From: Heliocidaris erythrogramma
Taxonomy: Eukaryota; Echinodermata; Echinoidea; Camarodonta; Echinometridae
Assembly: GCA_025617745.1 (NCBI GenBank)
Contig: CM046871.1
Span: 33,797,579-33,861,578 of the forward strand
Direction: 5' to 3'
Length of the DNA: 64,000 nt
The translations under genes were made by a program, and so were the position numbers. The notes beneath the pieces are model-generated. The model was not told where the DNA came from. It saw nothing but the letters and a program-made list of their open reading frames with translations, and searched no databases. Every line of letters begins with the position of its first letter. The stretch's first letter is position 1. This document shows, one piece after another, positions 63,843 through 64,000 of the stretch.

Positions 63843-64000
63843 ACACGCTCATTAGATCATTTAGAAAACGAAGATGCAAGTTATAAACGGTAACTGAAAA
63901 CGATGTCTCTTTTTTTATTGGGGGGGGGGGTAATAATTCTCTCTGACTCTCTCTCTCTCTCACTGGGAAAGGTATCGACAATTAAGGAGAGAAGTAAAGA
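63843..64000 (+). repeat. Direct repeat D1, right copy (cut by window end)
   Basis: Same sequence as 56744-56910 up to the last base of the window. Flanking matches (agtgtaacagggattagagg at 63326; cagtctactgttacac at 63778) correspond to 56664 and 56690, with about 430 bp extra in this copy. Confidence 0.9.

Overview
This is a eukaryotic, intron-rich and repeat-rich genomic window. The most likely source is a marine deuterostome invertebrate such as a sea urchin. That is an inference from three things: the protein families, tRNA-derived SINEs with a (TTA)n tail, and abundant small TA-flanked, hAT-like and foldback transposons in AT-rich DNA. The species cannot be named from the sequence alone. 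No bacterial, phage or CRISPR features are present.

Two protein-coding genes are supported, arranged tail to tail. On the plus strand (736-4203) are the last five coding exons of a leucine-rich-repeat protein resembling XRRA1; its 5' part lies left of the window. On the minus strand (29872 down to 13791) are seven coding exons of a germinal-centre-kinase group III (STK24/25/26, MST3/MST4-like) Ser/Thr kinase. They run from the hinge of the kinase domain, through the catalytic and activation loops, to a C-terminal dimerisation domain and a stop codon. The exon or exons for the N-lobe (glycine loop, VAIK lysine) were not found in the 34 kb upstream. Exon phases agree across every junction in both genes. 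About 9.6 kb of untranslated or intergenic DNA separates the two stop codons.

The remaining DNA, including the whole of 29.9-64 kb, is repeats and unassigned sequence. Recognisable items are microsatellites and minisatellites (43 bp at 8.5 kb, about 146 bp at 14-15.3 kb, 45 bp at 50.3 kb, about 96 bp at 51.4 kb), SINE copies, TA-flanked MITEs, an hAT-like element with an 8-bp target duplication (38858-39781), several foldback elements, a decayed non-LTR reverse transcriptase (about 56.95-58.3 kb), a partly duplicated 53-55.5 kb segment, and direct repeats near 56.7 and 63.8 kb that bracket the RT relic.

The most noteworthy structures are: (1) foldback transposons with 8-12 bp target duplications carrying tRNA-like sequences between their arms (6.6-7.0 kb and two copies at 32.9-33.8 kb); (2) a tandem array in the kinase gene made of a duplicated exon 3' end plus its 5' splice site, giving seven extra consensus donors downstream of the real one; (3) a four-block P-Q-P'-Q' inverted structure at 43.5-45.35 kb; (4) a family of small hairpin elements whose cores are conserved while the stems differ between copies yet stay self-complementary; and (5) nested insertions up to three levels deep. 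Everything was read by eye, so family names of repeats are provisional and edges may be off by a few bases unless a splice site or target duplication fixes them.
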